Part shown: positions 1-8,289 of the stretch, piece after piece
Layout of the letters: each line of letters starts with the position of its first letter
How positions within the stretch are numbered: position 1 is the first letter of the stretch
DNA from: REEB470 sp032117095
GTDB taxonomy: Bacteria; Bacillota; Bacilli; Paenibacillales; YIM-B00363
Length of the DNA stretch: 24,233 nt
Assembly: GCA_032117095.1 (NCBI GenBank)
Contig: JAULZZ010000148.1
Span: 1 to 24,233, forward strand
Reading direction: 5' to 3'
Made by a program: the position numbers and the translations under genes
Notes under the pieces: model-generated
The model's database searches: none
What the model was told of the DNA's origin: nothing
What the model saw: only the letters and a program-made list of their open reading frames with translations

Positions 1-30
1 GAGGGTGTGGTCCCTACATAAGGAGCTCCG

Positions 31-408
31 ATGAGTGCACAGCAGATCAACCGCCAGATGAGTACGATCGTCGCCATCGTTGTGTTTGCGAGTACGGGGA
101 TGGCTTTTTTCGACGTATGGAAGCCTGTGGTGCTTGGATTTGCCTTGGGGTGTGTCGCAGGGTTGTGCAACACGCAGCTGTTGTTGTGGCGATTGGCGAT
201 CTCGCACGCATCGTCACTGCCAAGAAGCCTTGGTTTTTTGCCACGGTTGGCAGTACTTGGCTTGGCAGTATGGCTGGCGTTTGCGTTTCCGTTGTGGCTC
301 GATTGGCGGTCGGTTGGTGGAGGGTACATCGCATATCACGTCTGTTTCGGCGTAGTCGGATGGAAAAACGGGCGTCTCAGAAGGGAGGGAGAACACACAC
401 ATGCATGA
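31..408 (+). CDS. atpI: ATP synthase subunit I (AtpI)
   Basis: Small membrane protein of 125 residues, first gene of the F1Fo operon. The family assists assembly of the c-ring and Fo and is not part of the final catalytic machine. The sequence shows about four hydrophobic segments: residues 10-25 (IVAIVVFAS region), 31-50, 66-88 and about 97-110. A short basic tail follows (KNGRLRREG). AtpI is poorly conserved, so the call rests on size, topology and position directly before atpB. The start ATG is preceded by an AAGGAG-type ribosome site at 20-25. The last codons overlap atpB by 8 nt, which suggests translational coupling. Only 30 bases precede the gene here, so the operon promoter is outside the window. 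Confidence 0.85.
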   Translation: MSAQQINRQMSTIVAIVVFASTGMAFFDVWKPVVLGFALGCVAGLCNTQLLLWRLAISHASSLPRSLGFLPRLAVLGLAVWLAFAFPLWLDWRSVGGGYIAYHVCFGVVGWKNGRLRREGEHTHA

Positions 409-1189
409 ATCGCCGAGGATAGAGTGGGCGGGATTGTCGATTGATCTCGCTGCGATTTTCATGATTACGGTTACGTGTTTGATCGTGTTTGTGCTGGCGC
501 GCTTGTCTGTACGTTCGTTGTCGATCGCATCGCCAGGCAAGCTTCAGAACTTCATGGAATGGGTCGTAGAGTTTATTCGCAATACGATTGCGAGTACGAT
601 GGAGATGCACATCGGGAAGAAGTTTGTTGCGCTGGGGATGACGTTCATCATGTTTCTCTTCGTTGCGAACGTGTTGGGATTGCCGTTTGCGATCGTCACA
701 AAACATGACGAGCCGTTTTCTATTTTTGGCCAAGAAATCGTCTCCGTGACGGAGAAGCTCGCCAAAGACGTAGCCAGTGGCAAAGCACATCCACACGCAG
801 AACTCGTATGGTGGAAATCGCCGACAGCAGATGCCTCTGTGACGATGGGGCTGGCACTCATTACGATCCTACTGGTGCATACGATGGGGATTACGCGAAA
901 TCGTCGATCTTATTTTAAGCATTATTTTCAACCACATGCTGCGTTTTTTCCGATTCATGTGATTGAGCAGTTTGCCAATTTTCTCACGCTCGGCTTGCGT
1001 CTGTACGGCAATATCTTTGCGGGAGAAGTGTTGATTTCTGTCCTGATTAAGGTCGGCGTATTTGGAATTTTTGGTTTGGTGGTTTGGCAAGGTTTCTCGG
1101 TGTTCGTTGGAGCGATACAGTCTTTTATTTTTGTTATCTTGACCATGGTGTATTTGTCCCAAAAATTAGACAAGTCCCACGACCATTAA
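401..1189 (+). CDS. atpB: F1Fo ATP synthase subunit a
   Basis: Membrane stator subunit a (262 aa), which forms the two proton half-channels against the c-ring. The hallmark segment FLTLGLRLYGNIFAGE (about residues 194-209) is present. Arg200 corresponds to the essential arginine (E. coli aArg210). The protein has five or more hydrophobic helices. A polar extramembrane stretch (about residues 100-145) lies between the second and third, as usual in Bacilli. The start ATG overlaps the end of atpI and has an AAGGGAGGGAG ribosome site about 10 nt upstream. A 92-nt gap to atpE follows; it holds the strong atpE ribosome site but no convincing promoter or terminator. Confidence 0.97.
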   Translation: MHESPRIEWAGLSIDLAAIFMITVTCLIVFVLARLSVRSLSIASPGKLQNFMEWVVEFIRNTIASTMEMHIGKKFVALGMTFIMFLFVANVLGLPFAIVTKHDEPFSIFGQEIVSVTEKLAKDVASGKAHPHAELVWWKSPTADASVTMGLALITILLVHTMGITRNRRSYFKHYFQPHAAFFPIHVIEQFANFLTLGLRLYGNIFAGEVLISVLIKVGVFGIFGLVVWQGFSVFVGAIQSFIFVILTMVYLSQKLDKSHDH

Positions 1190-1281
1190 GAAATAAAGCA
1201 GAGGTTTGCTGATCATTTGTGACTTGACAACAGGTAGCGTCGAACATTGCGTCGACAAAATATGATGAGGAGGATTATATC

Positions 1282-1509
1282 ATGGCAGATTATGCATTGG
1301 TAGCAGCAGGGATTGCGATTGGGTTGTCCGCATTGGGAGCAGGGCTTGGGAACGGAATGATCGTGAGTAAAACCGTAGAAGGCATCGCCCGTCAACCCGA
1401 GTTGAAAAGCACACTGCAAACGACGATGTTTATCGGGATTGCGCTCGTAGAAGCCGTGCCGATCATTGGTGTCGTATTGGCTTTTATTTTCTTAGGTCGC
1501 GCTGGATAA
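1282..1509 (+). CDS. atpE: F1Fo ATP synthase subunit c
   Basis: Proteolipid c (75 aa), two transmembrane helices joined by a polar loop; a ring of copies forms the Fo rotor. The glycine-rich first helix reads GLSALGAGLGNG (14-25). The loop is ARQPE (36-40). The ion-binding carboxylate is Glu57 in GIALVEAVP. Polar ligands typical of sodium-type rings (the Gln and Ser/Thr partners near the Glu) are not apparent, so proton use is inferred. GAGGAGG at 1267-1273 sits 8 nt before the ATG, a strong ribosome site that fits the high expression c subunits need. The glycine motif is the ordinary form, not the alanine-rich form of alkaliphilic Bacillus. Confidence 0.97.
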   Translation: MADYALVAAGIAIGLSALGAGLGNGMIVSKTVEGIARQPELKSTLQTTMFIGIALVEAVPIIGVVLAFIFLGRAG

Positions 1510-1558
1510 ATAAGCGGATATACACGGAGTCATTTTTCGGGCAAAGGGGGAATGTGGC

Positions 1559-2041
1559 GTGACGTTCCATTGGGAATCGCTCGTGTACGCGATGATTGCC
1601 TTCGGGATTTTGTACTTTCTACTAAACAAGTATGCGTTTGGTCCGTTGTTTGGGATCATGGAGCAACGCAAACAAATCGTCTTAGCCGATCTCCAACAAG
1701 CCGAAACGAGTCGCCAAGAAGCAGCCAAGCTTCTCGAACAACAACGGCAACTGCTCGAAGCAGCACGCATGGAAGTCGCCCAGCTCAAAGAACAGGCGAC
1801 GATGACGACAGCAAAATTGACCGAGCAAATGATCGAAGAAGCCAAGACAGAGGCGAAGCGGATCCAACAGGATGCTTTGCTGGATATCGTGCGTGAAAAA
1901 TCGCAAGCGATCGACGACGTGCGCCAACAAGTCGGACAACTCGCCATTTTGATTGCCACAAAATTGATCGAAAAAGAAATCGATGCAAAGTCACAACGCA
2001 CGTTAGTAGAAAATTTATTGCGTGAGGTAAAATTGCGATGA
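1559..2041 (+). CDS. atpF: F1Fo ATP synthase subunit b
   Basis: Peripheral stalk subunit b (160 aa). A single N-terminal membrane helix (about residues 8-27, ending in LLNKYAFGPL) is followed by a long charged helix rich in Gln, Glu, Lys and Ala from about residue 35 to the end. This helix forms the right-handed coiled-coil dimer linking Fo to the delta subunit. The chosen start is GTG at 1559, with AAAGGGGG about 9 nt upstream. This gives the normal family length and places the membrane segment at the expected distance from the N-terminus. The stop codon overlaps the atpH start in an ATGA arrangement. Confidence 0.96.
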   Translation: MTFHWESLVYAMIAFGILYFLLNKYAFGPLFGIMEQRKQIVLADLQQAETSRQEAAKLLEQQRQLLEAARMEVAQLKEQATMTTAKLTEQMIEEAKTEAKRIQQDALLDIVREKSQAIDDVRQQVGQLAILIATKLIEKEIDAKSQRTLVENLLREVKLR

Positions 2042-2568
2042 TAGGGCAAACGATCGTCGCAAAACGGTATGCCAAAGCATTGTTTCTGCTTGCCAGAGAG
2101 CAAGACGTCGTGACAGAAATCGAACAACAGTTACAAGCGACCTTGGGTGCGCTAGATGAGAAAGTGTACGCATTTTTGGGTCATCCCCAAATTGCGCTTT
2201 CCACGAAACTGCGCACCATCAACCATGTTTTTGAGGGGCGTACGCATGCACTCGTGTTGCACATCGTGTTGTTGCTCATCGCACGTGGCAGGGTGCAATT
2301 GCTTCCAGACGTGTATGAAGCCTACCGGCACATTGCCGACAAACACATCGGTAGGGCACGTATCCACATCACGTCCGCATTCGAGCTGTCTCGCGCCCAA
2401 CAGCAAGAAATTGCCGACGCATTTGCACGGCATACAAAACAAGAGGTTTCCGCATCTACGACCGTCGACCCTACGTTGCTTGGCGGTATCCGTGTGCGTA
2501 TGCACGATCAGCTGTACGACGGCAGTCTTGCGACAAAGTTAAAACACCTCCAACAGCAATTTATGTAA
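2038..2568 (+). CDS. atpH: F1Fo ATP synthase subunit delta
   Basis: Delta (OSCP-type) subunit, 176 aa, which caps F1 and ties the peripheral stalk to the alpha subunits. The N-terminus has the family pattern VAKRYAKALFLLA (about residues 7-19). The C-terminal part carries VDPTLLGGIRVRMHDQLYDGS (about 142-162), a typical AtpH signature including the LLGG-I-R-D-YDGS core. Length is normal. The ATG overlaps the atpF stop by 4 nt (ATGA), so translation is probably coupled. A 44-nt gap leads to atpA. Confidence 0.96.
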   Translation: MIGQTIVAKRYAKALFLLAREQDVVTEIEQQLQATLGALDEKVYAFLGHPQIALSTKLRTINHVFEGRTHALVLHIVLLLIARGRVQLLPDVYEAYRHIADKHIGRARIHITSAFELSRAQQQEIADAFARHTKQEVSASTTVDPTLLGGIRVRMHDQLYDGSLATKLKHLQQQFM

Positions 2569-2612
2569 GACGAAACACGTTCAATTATGAGCAAGGTAGG
2601 AGGGATCGATCG

Positions 2613-4127
2613 TTGAGTATTCGACCTGAAGAAATTAGTGTGTTACTGAAAGAACAGATCAAAGAATACCAGAGTGATGCGTACGTCTTAGAAGTCGGTA
2701 CGGTCATCCAAGTCGGGGATGGGATCGCACGCGCACACGGGCTTTCTAGCGTCATGGCGGGCGAATTGTTGGAATTTGAGAACGGTTCTGTCGGGTATGC
2801 GTTCAACCTTGAAGAAGACAACGTCGGGATCGTGATTTTGGGGCCGTATCAGTCGATCAAGGAGGGGCAGCGGGTCACGCGCACAAAGCGGATTATGGAA
2901 GTTCCCGTAGGGGATGCGTTGCTCGGGCGCGTCGTCAATCCACTCGGACAGCCCATCGACGGAAAAGGACCGATCGCCACGACCGAAACGCGTGCAGTGG
3001 AATCGATGGCACCAGGTGTGATCGCACGCAAATCCGTACATGAACCGATGCAAACGGGGATCAAAGCGATAGACGCGATGATTCCGATCGGTCGCGGACA
3101 ACGCGAGCTCATTATTGGCGACAGACAAACGGGCAAAACCGCCATTGCGATCGATACGATCATCAATCAACGGGGCAACGGTGTGCTGTGCATTTATGTC
3201 GCCATCGGCCAAAAGCAATCGACCGTCGCACAAGTCGTCGAGACGCTACGGCGCAATCAGGCGTTAGAATATACGATCGTGGTGAATGCGGGTGCATCCG
3301 ACCCCGCTCCTTTGCTGTGGCTGGCGCCGTATGCCGGCTGTGCGATGGGCGAGCATTTTATGTACCAAGGCAAGCACGTGTTGATCATTTATGATGATTT
3401 GTCCAAGCAGGCGGCAGCGTATCGGGAGCTTTCTTTGCTGTTGCGCAGACCTCCAGGACGCGAAGCCTATCCAGGGGATGTTTTTTATTTGCATTCGCGT
3501 CTGTTAGAACGTGCGGCCAAGCTCAGTGACAAACTCGGGGGCGGTTCATTGACGGCGTTGCCGTTCATTGAGACGCAAGCGTCGGACGTCTCTGCATACA
3601 TCCCTACGAACGTCATTTCCATTACCGACGGTCAAATTTTCCTCGAAGCCGATTTGTTCTATGCAGGGCAGCGTCCCGCCGTGAATACAGGGATTTCTGT
3701 CTCCCGTGTGGGTGGGTCTGCCCAAATCAAAGCCATGAAAAAAGTAGCGGGAACGTTGCGGTTAGACCTAGCGCAATACCGTGAGCTCGCAGCCTTTGCG
3801 CAGTTTGGTTCGGATTTAGACAAGTCCACCCAAGCGCGCTTGACCCGCGGTGCACGCACGACCGAAATTCTCAAACAAGGCATCAACCAACCGATGCCGG
3901 TCGAAAAACAAGTCGTCAGTATTTATATTGCGACCAAAGGGTTTTTGGATGACATTTTGCTCAAAGACGTCTTGCGTTTTGAAAAAGAGTTGCACCAGTA
4001 CATCGACACGAACGCACGTCATATTTTTGATACGATTCGTGATACGAAAGATTTGACAGCGGAAACAGAAAATCACATTACCGAAGCCGTCAAACAGTGC
4101 AAACGCTTGTTTCGTCCATCCGTCTAG
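2613..4127 (+). CDS. atpA: F1Fo ATP synthase subunit alpha
   Basis: Regulatory nucleotide-binding subunit of F1 (504 aa). The start is TTG at 2613, supported by AGGTAGGAGGG at 2593-2603 and by the usual N-terminus MSIRPEEIS. The P-loop GDRQTGKT is at residues 169-176. The arginine-finger region SVSRVGGSAQIKAMK is present near residue 360. The N-terminal beta-barrel (about 25-95) and the C-terminal helical domain (about 380-504) complete the normal length. It assembles with three beta subunits; the non-catalytic sites lie mainly on alpha. The gene is followed 19 nt later by atpG. The rare TTG start is the only unusual point. Confidence 0.98.
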   Translation: MSIRPEEISVLLKEQIKEYQSDAYVLEVGTVIQVGDGIARAHGLSSVMAGELLEFENGSVGYAFNLEEDNVGIVILGPYQSIKEGQRVTRTKRIMEVPVGDALLGRVVNPLGQPIDGKGPIATTETRAVESMAPGVIARKSVHEPMQTGIKAIDAMIPIGRGQRELIIGDRQTGKTAIAIDTIINQRGNGVLCIYVAIGQKQSTVAQVVETLRRNQALEYTIVVNAGASDPAPLLWLAPYAGCAMGEHFMYQGKHVLIIYDDLSKQAAAYRELSLLLRRPPGREAYPGDVFYLHSRLLERAAKLSDKLGGGSLTALPFIETQASDVSAYIPTNVISITDGQIFLEADLFYAGQRPAVNTGISVSRVGGSAQIKAMKKVAGTLRLDLAQYRELAAFAQFGSDLDKSTQARLTRGARTTEILKQGINQPMPVEKQVVSIYIATKGFLDDILLKDVLRFEKELHQYIDTNARHIFDTIRDTKDLTAETENHITEAVKQCKRLFRPSV

Positions 4128-4146
4128 GGGAGCGAGGACACGACTT

Positions 4147-5004
4147 ATGGCAAAAGGCATGCGCGAAATCAAACGCCAAATTAAAAGCATCCAAAATACG
4201 AAACAAATTACCAAAGCGATGGAAATGATCGCAGCAGCGCGACTCAAGCGTGCCCAAAATGCAGCACAAGCCGCCCGTCCATACGCCCAGATGATGCGCC
4301 AAGTCATCGAATCCATTGCCCAAGGGGGCACGATCGGGCATCCCATGCTCCAACAACGCCCCGTTCGCAACATCGGATACTTCGTGGTCACCTCGGATCG
4401 TGGGCTTGCTGGCGGATACAATGCCAACCTATTGCGCATGATGCAAGCAACGGTATTGCAGCAACAAGCTGCAGGTAAATCCGTGGAAGTGTATGTCGTC
4501 GGACGAAAAGGACGCGATTTTTTTAAGCGCAACAACCAAACCGCTGCGATGGACCTCATAGGGGTCGGCGATTTCCCTGTATTCGGAGATCTCAAAACGA
4601 TCGCTTCGTATGCGGTCAGTCGCTATGAACAAGGGAACATCGATCAACTCGTACTCGTATACAATGAATTTGTCTCGGTGATCTCGCAACAACCCGTAGA
4701 AAAGACGTTGCTCCCCATCGATCCGTCACAGCTCACCGCCAAAAAAACAGCGAGTTATGAGTTTGAACCGTCCGCAGAACGTGTACTTGCGCTTTTATTG
4801 CCCCGCTATGCCGAAACGATGATGTATACCGCATTGTTAGAGGCAAAAGCGAGTGAATTTGGGGCGCGCATGACAGCGATGAGCAATGCAACGAAAAATG
4901 CGACGAAATTCATTCAAGAGCTCACTTTACTGTATAACCGTGCCCGTCAGGCGTCCATCACCCAAGAAATTACCGAAATTGTCGCTGGCGCCAATGCCCA
5001 GTAA
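4147..5004 (+). CDS. atpG: F1Fo ATP synthase subunit gamma
   Basis: Central rotor shaft (285 aa). The N-terminal helix has the family pattern MREIKRQIKSIQNTKQITKA (residues 5-24), followed by MEMIAAARLKRAQ. The C-terminal helix ends in the typical QASITQEITEIVAGANA segment (about 267-284). Together these two helices form the coiled coil inside the alpha3beta3 ring. The middle domain carries VVTSDRGLAGGYNANLL (about 79-95), also diagnostic. The start ATG follows AGGGGAGCGAGG. No redox-regulatory cysteine insertion, as found in chloroplast gamma, is visible. Confidence 0.97.
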   Translation: MAKGMREIKRQIKSIQNTKQITKAMEMIAAARLKRAQNAAQAARPYAQMMRQVIESIAQGGTIGHPMLQQRPVRNIGYFVVTSDRGLAGGYNANLLRMMQATVLQQQAAGKSVEVYVVGRKGRDFFKRNNQTAAMDLIGVGDFPVFGDLKTIASYAVSRYEQGNIDQLVLVYNEFVSVISQQPVEKTLLPIDPSQLTAKKTASYEFEPSAERVLALLLPRYAETMMYTALLEAKASEFGARMTAMSNATKNATKFIQELTLLYNRARQASITQEITEIVAGANAQ

Positions 5005-5023
5005 CCTGTCTAAGGAGGTTCGT

Positions 5024-6418
5024 ATGAACAAAGGACGCATCGTGCAAGTGCTCGGGCCGGTCGTAGACGTGGAATTCGACCACGGTCAACTACCCGAAAT
5101 TTTCAATGCGATCAAATTATACCGCCCACAACAAACGACTCACCCGATTACCGCAGAAGTCGCTGTCCATCTGGGAGACAATGTGGTGCGCACGATAGCC
5201 ATGTCATCGACGGACGGTTTGGTGCGTGGAGGCGAGGCCGTCGATACGCGCTTGCCGATCGCAGTGCCTGTGGGAGCAGTCACATTGGGGCGTGTTTTTA
5301 ACGTGCTTGGCGACCCGATCGATGAAGCAGGCGAAGTCAGTCGCGAAAAAACGTTGCCGATCCATCGTGCAGCCCCTGCGTTCGCACAGCTTTCGACACA
5401 AGCCGAAATTTTGGAAACAGGGATTAAAGTCATCGACCTCTTAGCCCCGTATGCCAAAGGAGGAAAAATCGGACTGTTTGGCGGAGCGGGTGTCGGAAAA
5501 ACGGTATTAATCCAAGAATTGATCAACAACATTGCCCAAGAGCACGGTGGGATTTCTGTATTTGCCGGTGTCGGAGAACGGACACGGGAAGGCAATGACT
5601 TGTACCATGAGATGCGCGAGTCTGGGGTCATCTCCAAAACATCCATGGTGTTCGGTCAAATGAACGAGCCACCTGGGGCGCGCCTCCGCGTTGCACTTGC
5701 GGGATTGACGATGGCAGAATTTTTCCGAGATGAAGAAGGACGCGACGTGTTGTTGTTCGTAGACAATATTTTTCGCTTTACCCAAGCAGGCTCGGAAGTC
5801 TCCGCGTTACTTGGACGGATGCCTTCTGCGGTCGGGTATCAGCCGACACTCGCCACCGAGATGGGGCAGTTGCAAGAGCGCATCACCTCTACGCAAAAAG
5901 GATCGGTTACTTCTATACAGGCGATTTATGTGCCAGCGGATGACTACACCGACCCTGCGCCTGCCACGACGTTCGCCCATTTGGATGCAACGACAAACTT
6001 GGAACGCAAAATTTCAGAATTGGGCATTTATCCTGCGGTCGATCCGCTCGCCTCGAGCTCCCGTATTCTCGCCCCTGAAATCGTCGGACAAGAACATTAT
6101 GACGTTGCCCAAGGAGTCAAGCGGTTGCTTCAACGGTATAAAGAATTGCAAGACATTATTGCAATTTTAGGGATGGATGAACTTTCTGATGAAGACAAAG
6201 TGACCGTAGGGCGTGCGCGGCGTATCCAACGATTTTTGTCGCAAAGTTTCCACGTCGCAGAACAGTTTACGGGACAACCTGGGAAATATGTACCCGTCAA
6301 AGAAACCGTGCGTAGTTTCAAAGCAATTTTAGAAGGGAAATACGACCATTTGCCTGAGGCCGCCTTTTTATACGTGGGCACGATCGAAGATGCGATCGAG
6401 AAGGCGAAAACGTTATGA
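5024..6418 (+). CDS. atpD: F1Fo ATP synthase subunit beta
   Basis: Catalytic subunit of F1 (464 aa from this start). An open reading frame extends upstream to 4886 inside atpG. ATG 5024 was chosen because TAAGGAGGT lies at 5011-5019 and the protein then begins with the standard MNKGRIVQVLGPVVDVEF. The P-loop GGAGVGKT is at residues 153-160. The catalytic glutamate is Glu185 in GERTREGNDLYHEM. Walker B is LLFVDNIFRFTQAGSEV. The DELSDEDK motif that contacts gamma is in the C-terminal domain. The stop overlaps the atpC start (ATGA). Confidence 0.98.
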   Translation: MNKGRIVQVLGPVVDVEFDHGQLPEIFNAIKLYRPQQTTHPITAEVAVHLGDNVVRTIAMSSTDGLVRGGEAVDTRLPIAVPVGAVTLGRVFNVLGDPIDEAGEVSREKTLPIHRAAPAFAQLSTQAEILETGIKVIDLLAPYAKGGKIGLFGGAGVGKTVLIQELINNIAQEHGGISVFAGVGERTREGNDLYHEMRESGVISKTSMVFGQMNEPPGARLRVALAGLTMAEFFRDEEGRDVLLFVDNIFRFTQAGSEVSALLGRMPSAVGYQPTLATEMGQLQERITSTQKGSVTSIQAIYVPADDYTDPAPATTFAHLDATTNLERKISELGIYPAVDPLASSSRILAPEIVGQEHYDVAQGVKRLLQRYKELQDIIAILGMDELSDEDKVTVGRARRIQRFLSQSFHVAEQFTGQPGKYVPVKETVRSFKAILEGKYDHLPEAAFLYVGTIEDAIEKAKTL

Positions 6419-6840
6419 GTGGCGGAACAAAAAACGATTTATTGCTAGAGATTGTCACGCCAGAAAAAAAACTCGTGAGCCAGCGCGTACACATGGTGTC
6501 GGTTAAGGGTGCAGAAGGGGAACTCGGCATTTTGCCACAACACGTTCCGCTTGTTACTCCGCTTCGTATCGGACCGGTGCTCGTCAAAACGGAAAATGCA
6601 AAGACAGAAGTATATGCGGTACACGGTGGATTTCTAGAAGTCAATGGCGATCGTGTCGTGATCTTAGCCGAAAGTGCAGAACTGCCCGAACAAATTGATG
6701 CAAATCGCGCCCAACGTGCAAAGACACGGGCAGAACAACGATTGCAACAAACCAAAACGGAACAACTGGATTATGCGCGTGCAGAACGTGCACTCGCGCG
6801 TGCGTTGTTGCGCATGGATGTCTCTCAAGCCCAACGGTAA
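6415..6840 (+). CDS. atpC: F1Fo ATP synthase subunit epsilon
   Basis: Epsilon subunit (141 aa) of the rotor foot; in bacteria its C-terminal helices can inhibit ATP hydrolysis. The beta-sandwich domain (residues 1-90) shows VTPEKKLVSQRVHMVSVKG, then GELGILPQHVPLVTPLRIG. The C-terminal domain (95-141) is an Arg/Ala/Gln-rich helix pair with many ERA repeats. The ATG overlaps the atpD stop by 4 nt. This is the last atp gene; the stem-loop at 6854-6882 and then nuoA follow. Confidence 0.97.
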   Translation: MSGGTKNDLLLEIVTPEKKLVSQRVHMVSVKGAEGELGILPQHVPLVTPLRIGPVLVKTENAKTEVYAVHGGFLEVNGDRVVILAESAELPEQIDANRAQRAKTRAEQRLQQTKTEQLDYARAERALARALLRMDVSQAQR

Positions 6841-6853
6841 CTCCCCCCCCACG

Positions 6854-6882
6854 AATCGTCAAGAAGCGTACTCTTGGCGATT
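6854..6882 (+). terminator. Stem-loop between atpC and nuoA (weak terminator or attenuator)
   Basis: An 11-bp stem (AATCGTCAAGA at 6854-6864 against TCTTGGCGATT at 6872-6882, one G-U pair) encloses a 7-nt loop. TTGACCTTTCT follows, a broken U-tract. It lies 13 nt after the atpC stop and 46 nt before nuoA. The poor U-run suggests partial termination or a processing site, not a full stop. No clear promoter for nuoA is visible between it and the gene, so nuo transcription may depend on read-through from atp. Confidence 0.6.
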
Positions 6883-6928
6883 TTGACCTTTCTATACGCG
6901 TCCCAAACGTCTAAGGAGGAGAGGTAAG

Positions 6929-7300
6929 ATGACTCAAGACACCCAAGCATACGTATTCGTCTTGTTTTTTGCTGCGGTGGCGACCCTGCTCGTTGTGGGA
7001 GCACTCACGATCGGCAAGTGGTTGCGCCCACACAAACCCAATGCCCAAAAACAATCGACGTATGAAAGTGGGAACGAAGCGATCGGTACGGCACAAGTCA
7101 AATTTCACGTGCGCTACTATTTGTATGCGTTGTTGTTCGTCCTCTTTGACGTAGAAGTGGTGTTTCTTTTGCCATGGGCAGTGGCGTATACCCAACTCGG
7201 GTGGTTTGCCACAATAGAGATGTACGTATTTTTGGCGATGTTGGGCGTGGGACTCGTCTATGCATGGCGGAAGAAGGTGCTCCAATGGAACTCGATTTGA
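6929..7300 (+). CDS. nuoA: NADH-quinone oxidoreductase subunit A
   Basis: Small complex I membrane subunit (123 aa) with three transmembrane helices (about residues 10-30, 65-87 and 92-112). The characteristic loop YESGNEAIGTAQVKFHVRYY (about 47-66) leads into ALLFVLFDVEVVFLLPWA with the conserved F-D-E. This loop borders the quinone channel. AAGGAGGAG lies just before the ATG. It is the first gene of the nuo operon and overlaps nuoB by 16 nt. Confidence 0.97.
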   Translation: MTQDTQAYVFVLFFAAVATLLVVGALTIGKWLRPHKPNAQKQSTYESGNEAIGTAQVKFHVRYYLYALLFVLFDVEVVFLLPWAVAYTQLGWFATIEMYVFLAMLGVGLVYAWRKKVLQWNSI

Positions 7301-7797
7301 CCCGTGTGCGTCCAGAAGAATACGAAGAAATGCAACGGAACGTATTTTTGACGACACTAGAACAACTCAAAGGATGGGCACGCAGCAATTCATTGTGGCC
7401 CTTGACATTTGGTTTGGCGTGTTGTGCCATCGAGATGATGGGCACAGGGGCATCCCACTACGATCTCGATCGGTTCGGCGTCATCATGCGCACTTCCCCG
7501 CGGCAGTCGGATTGCATGATCGTCGCAGGCACGGTGACGAAGAAAATGGGGCCGTTGTTGCGCAAACTCTACGATCAGATGCCCGATCCCAAATGGGTGA
7601 TCGCCATGGGGTCGTGTGCAACGGCAGGAGGCCCCTATGTGAAATCGTATGCCGTGATCAAAGGCGTCGATCAGATCGTCCCTGTGGACATCTACATCCC
7701 AGGCTGTCCACCGAATCCTGCGGCACTCATCTATGGGATCAACAAGCTACAACACAAAATCCGACTCGAAGCCAAGACAGGAAAGAAGGTGACGTAA
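7285..7797 (+). CDS. nuoB: NADH-quinone oxidoreductase subunit B
   Basis: Peripheral-arm subunit (170 aa) that holds the terminal 4Fe-4S cluster N2, the last electron carrier before quinone. The four cluster cysteines are Cys46 and Cys47 (FGLACCAIEMM), Cys111 (GSCATAGG) and Cys141 (PGCPPNP). The reading frame is open upstream to 7174, but ATG 7285 is favoured. AAGAAGGTG lies just upstream, and the resulting N-terminus has the expected short length before the conserved domain. ATG 7264 is a possible alternative. The gene starts inside the end of nuoA and is followed 4 nt later by nuoC. Confidence 0.97.
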   Translation: MELDLTRVRPEEYEEMQRNVFLTTLEQLKGWARSNSLWPLTFGLACCAIEMMGTGASHYDLDRFGVIMRTSPRQSDCMIVAGTVTKKMGPLLRKLYDQMPDPKWVIAMGSCATAGGPYVKSYAVIKGVDQIVPVDIYIPGCPPNPAALIYGINKLQHKIRLEAKTGKKVT

Positions 7798-7801
7798 AGC
7801 A

Positions 7802-8287
7802 ATGGAACAACAGACGGTGTCTTGGGTGGATCACCTCGGCACGCTGCTTGAAGCGTCTTTTTCAGCGGATTGCTTCATCTGTCCAACGGTCGTCAATGCC
7901 CCCGATGGCCTCGTCACGATCACCGTTGGCGCAGCGCACGCTTTTGGCGTCGCCCAATTGCTTAAACAACATCCCCAGGTGGCGATGAACTATTTGCGCA
8001 ACGTATCCGGTGTAGACCTTGAAACGCACATCGAAGTCGTCTATCACCTCACGAATACGACGACCCTCCAACACGTTTGCCTCAAAGTGCACGTGCCCTT
8101 GGAGACGGAAACGATGCCGTCACTGACCCCCCTATGGGAAACCGCCAACTGGAACGAGCGAGAAATTTATGATTTATTGGGCGTTACGTTTGGGGGGCAC
8201 CCCGATTTGCGCCGCATTATGATGTCCGATGAATGGGTCGGGCACCCCTTACGCAAAAATTATGAACCACACGACCCGGAGGTGTGA
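7802..8287 (+). CDS. nuoC: NADH-quinone oxidoreductase subunit C (30-kDa type)
   Basis: Hydrophilic complex I subunit (161 aa) that supports NuoD and NuoB in the connecting arm. The C-terminal signature NWNEREIYDLLGVTFGGHPDL, continuing into RRIMMSDEWVGHPLRKNYE, is diagnostic. It is a free-standing NuoC, not the NuoCD fusion of enterobacteria. The N-terminal part is short and weakly conserved, as in other Bacilli. It starts 4 nt after nuoB and its stop precedes the chosen nuoD start by 2 nt. Confidence 0.95.
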   Translation: MEQQTVSWVDHLGTLLEASFSADCFICPTVVNAPDGLVTITVGAAHAFGVAQLLKQHPQVAMNYLRNVSGVDLETHIEVVYHLTNTTTLQHVCLKVHVPLETETMPSLTPLWETANWNEREIYDLLGVTFGGHPDLRRIMMSDEWVGHPLRKNYEPHDPEV

Positions 8288-8289
8288 CG

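Noticed and set aside
1224..1266. TTGACA (1224-1229) and TATGAT (1261-1266) upstream of atpE, resembling a promoter
   Set aside because: The boxes are about 31 bp apart, far from the 16-18 bp needed, and no other -10 box lies at the right distance.
4886..5023. 46-codon N-terminal extension of atpD
   Set aside because: It lies inside atpG in another frame, and the standard beta-subunit N-terminus with a strong ribosome site begins at 5024.
8284..8289. GTG 8284 as the nuoD start
   Set aside because: It directly abuts the GGAGGT ribosome site with no spacer; GTG 8290 has normal spacing.
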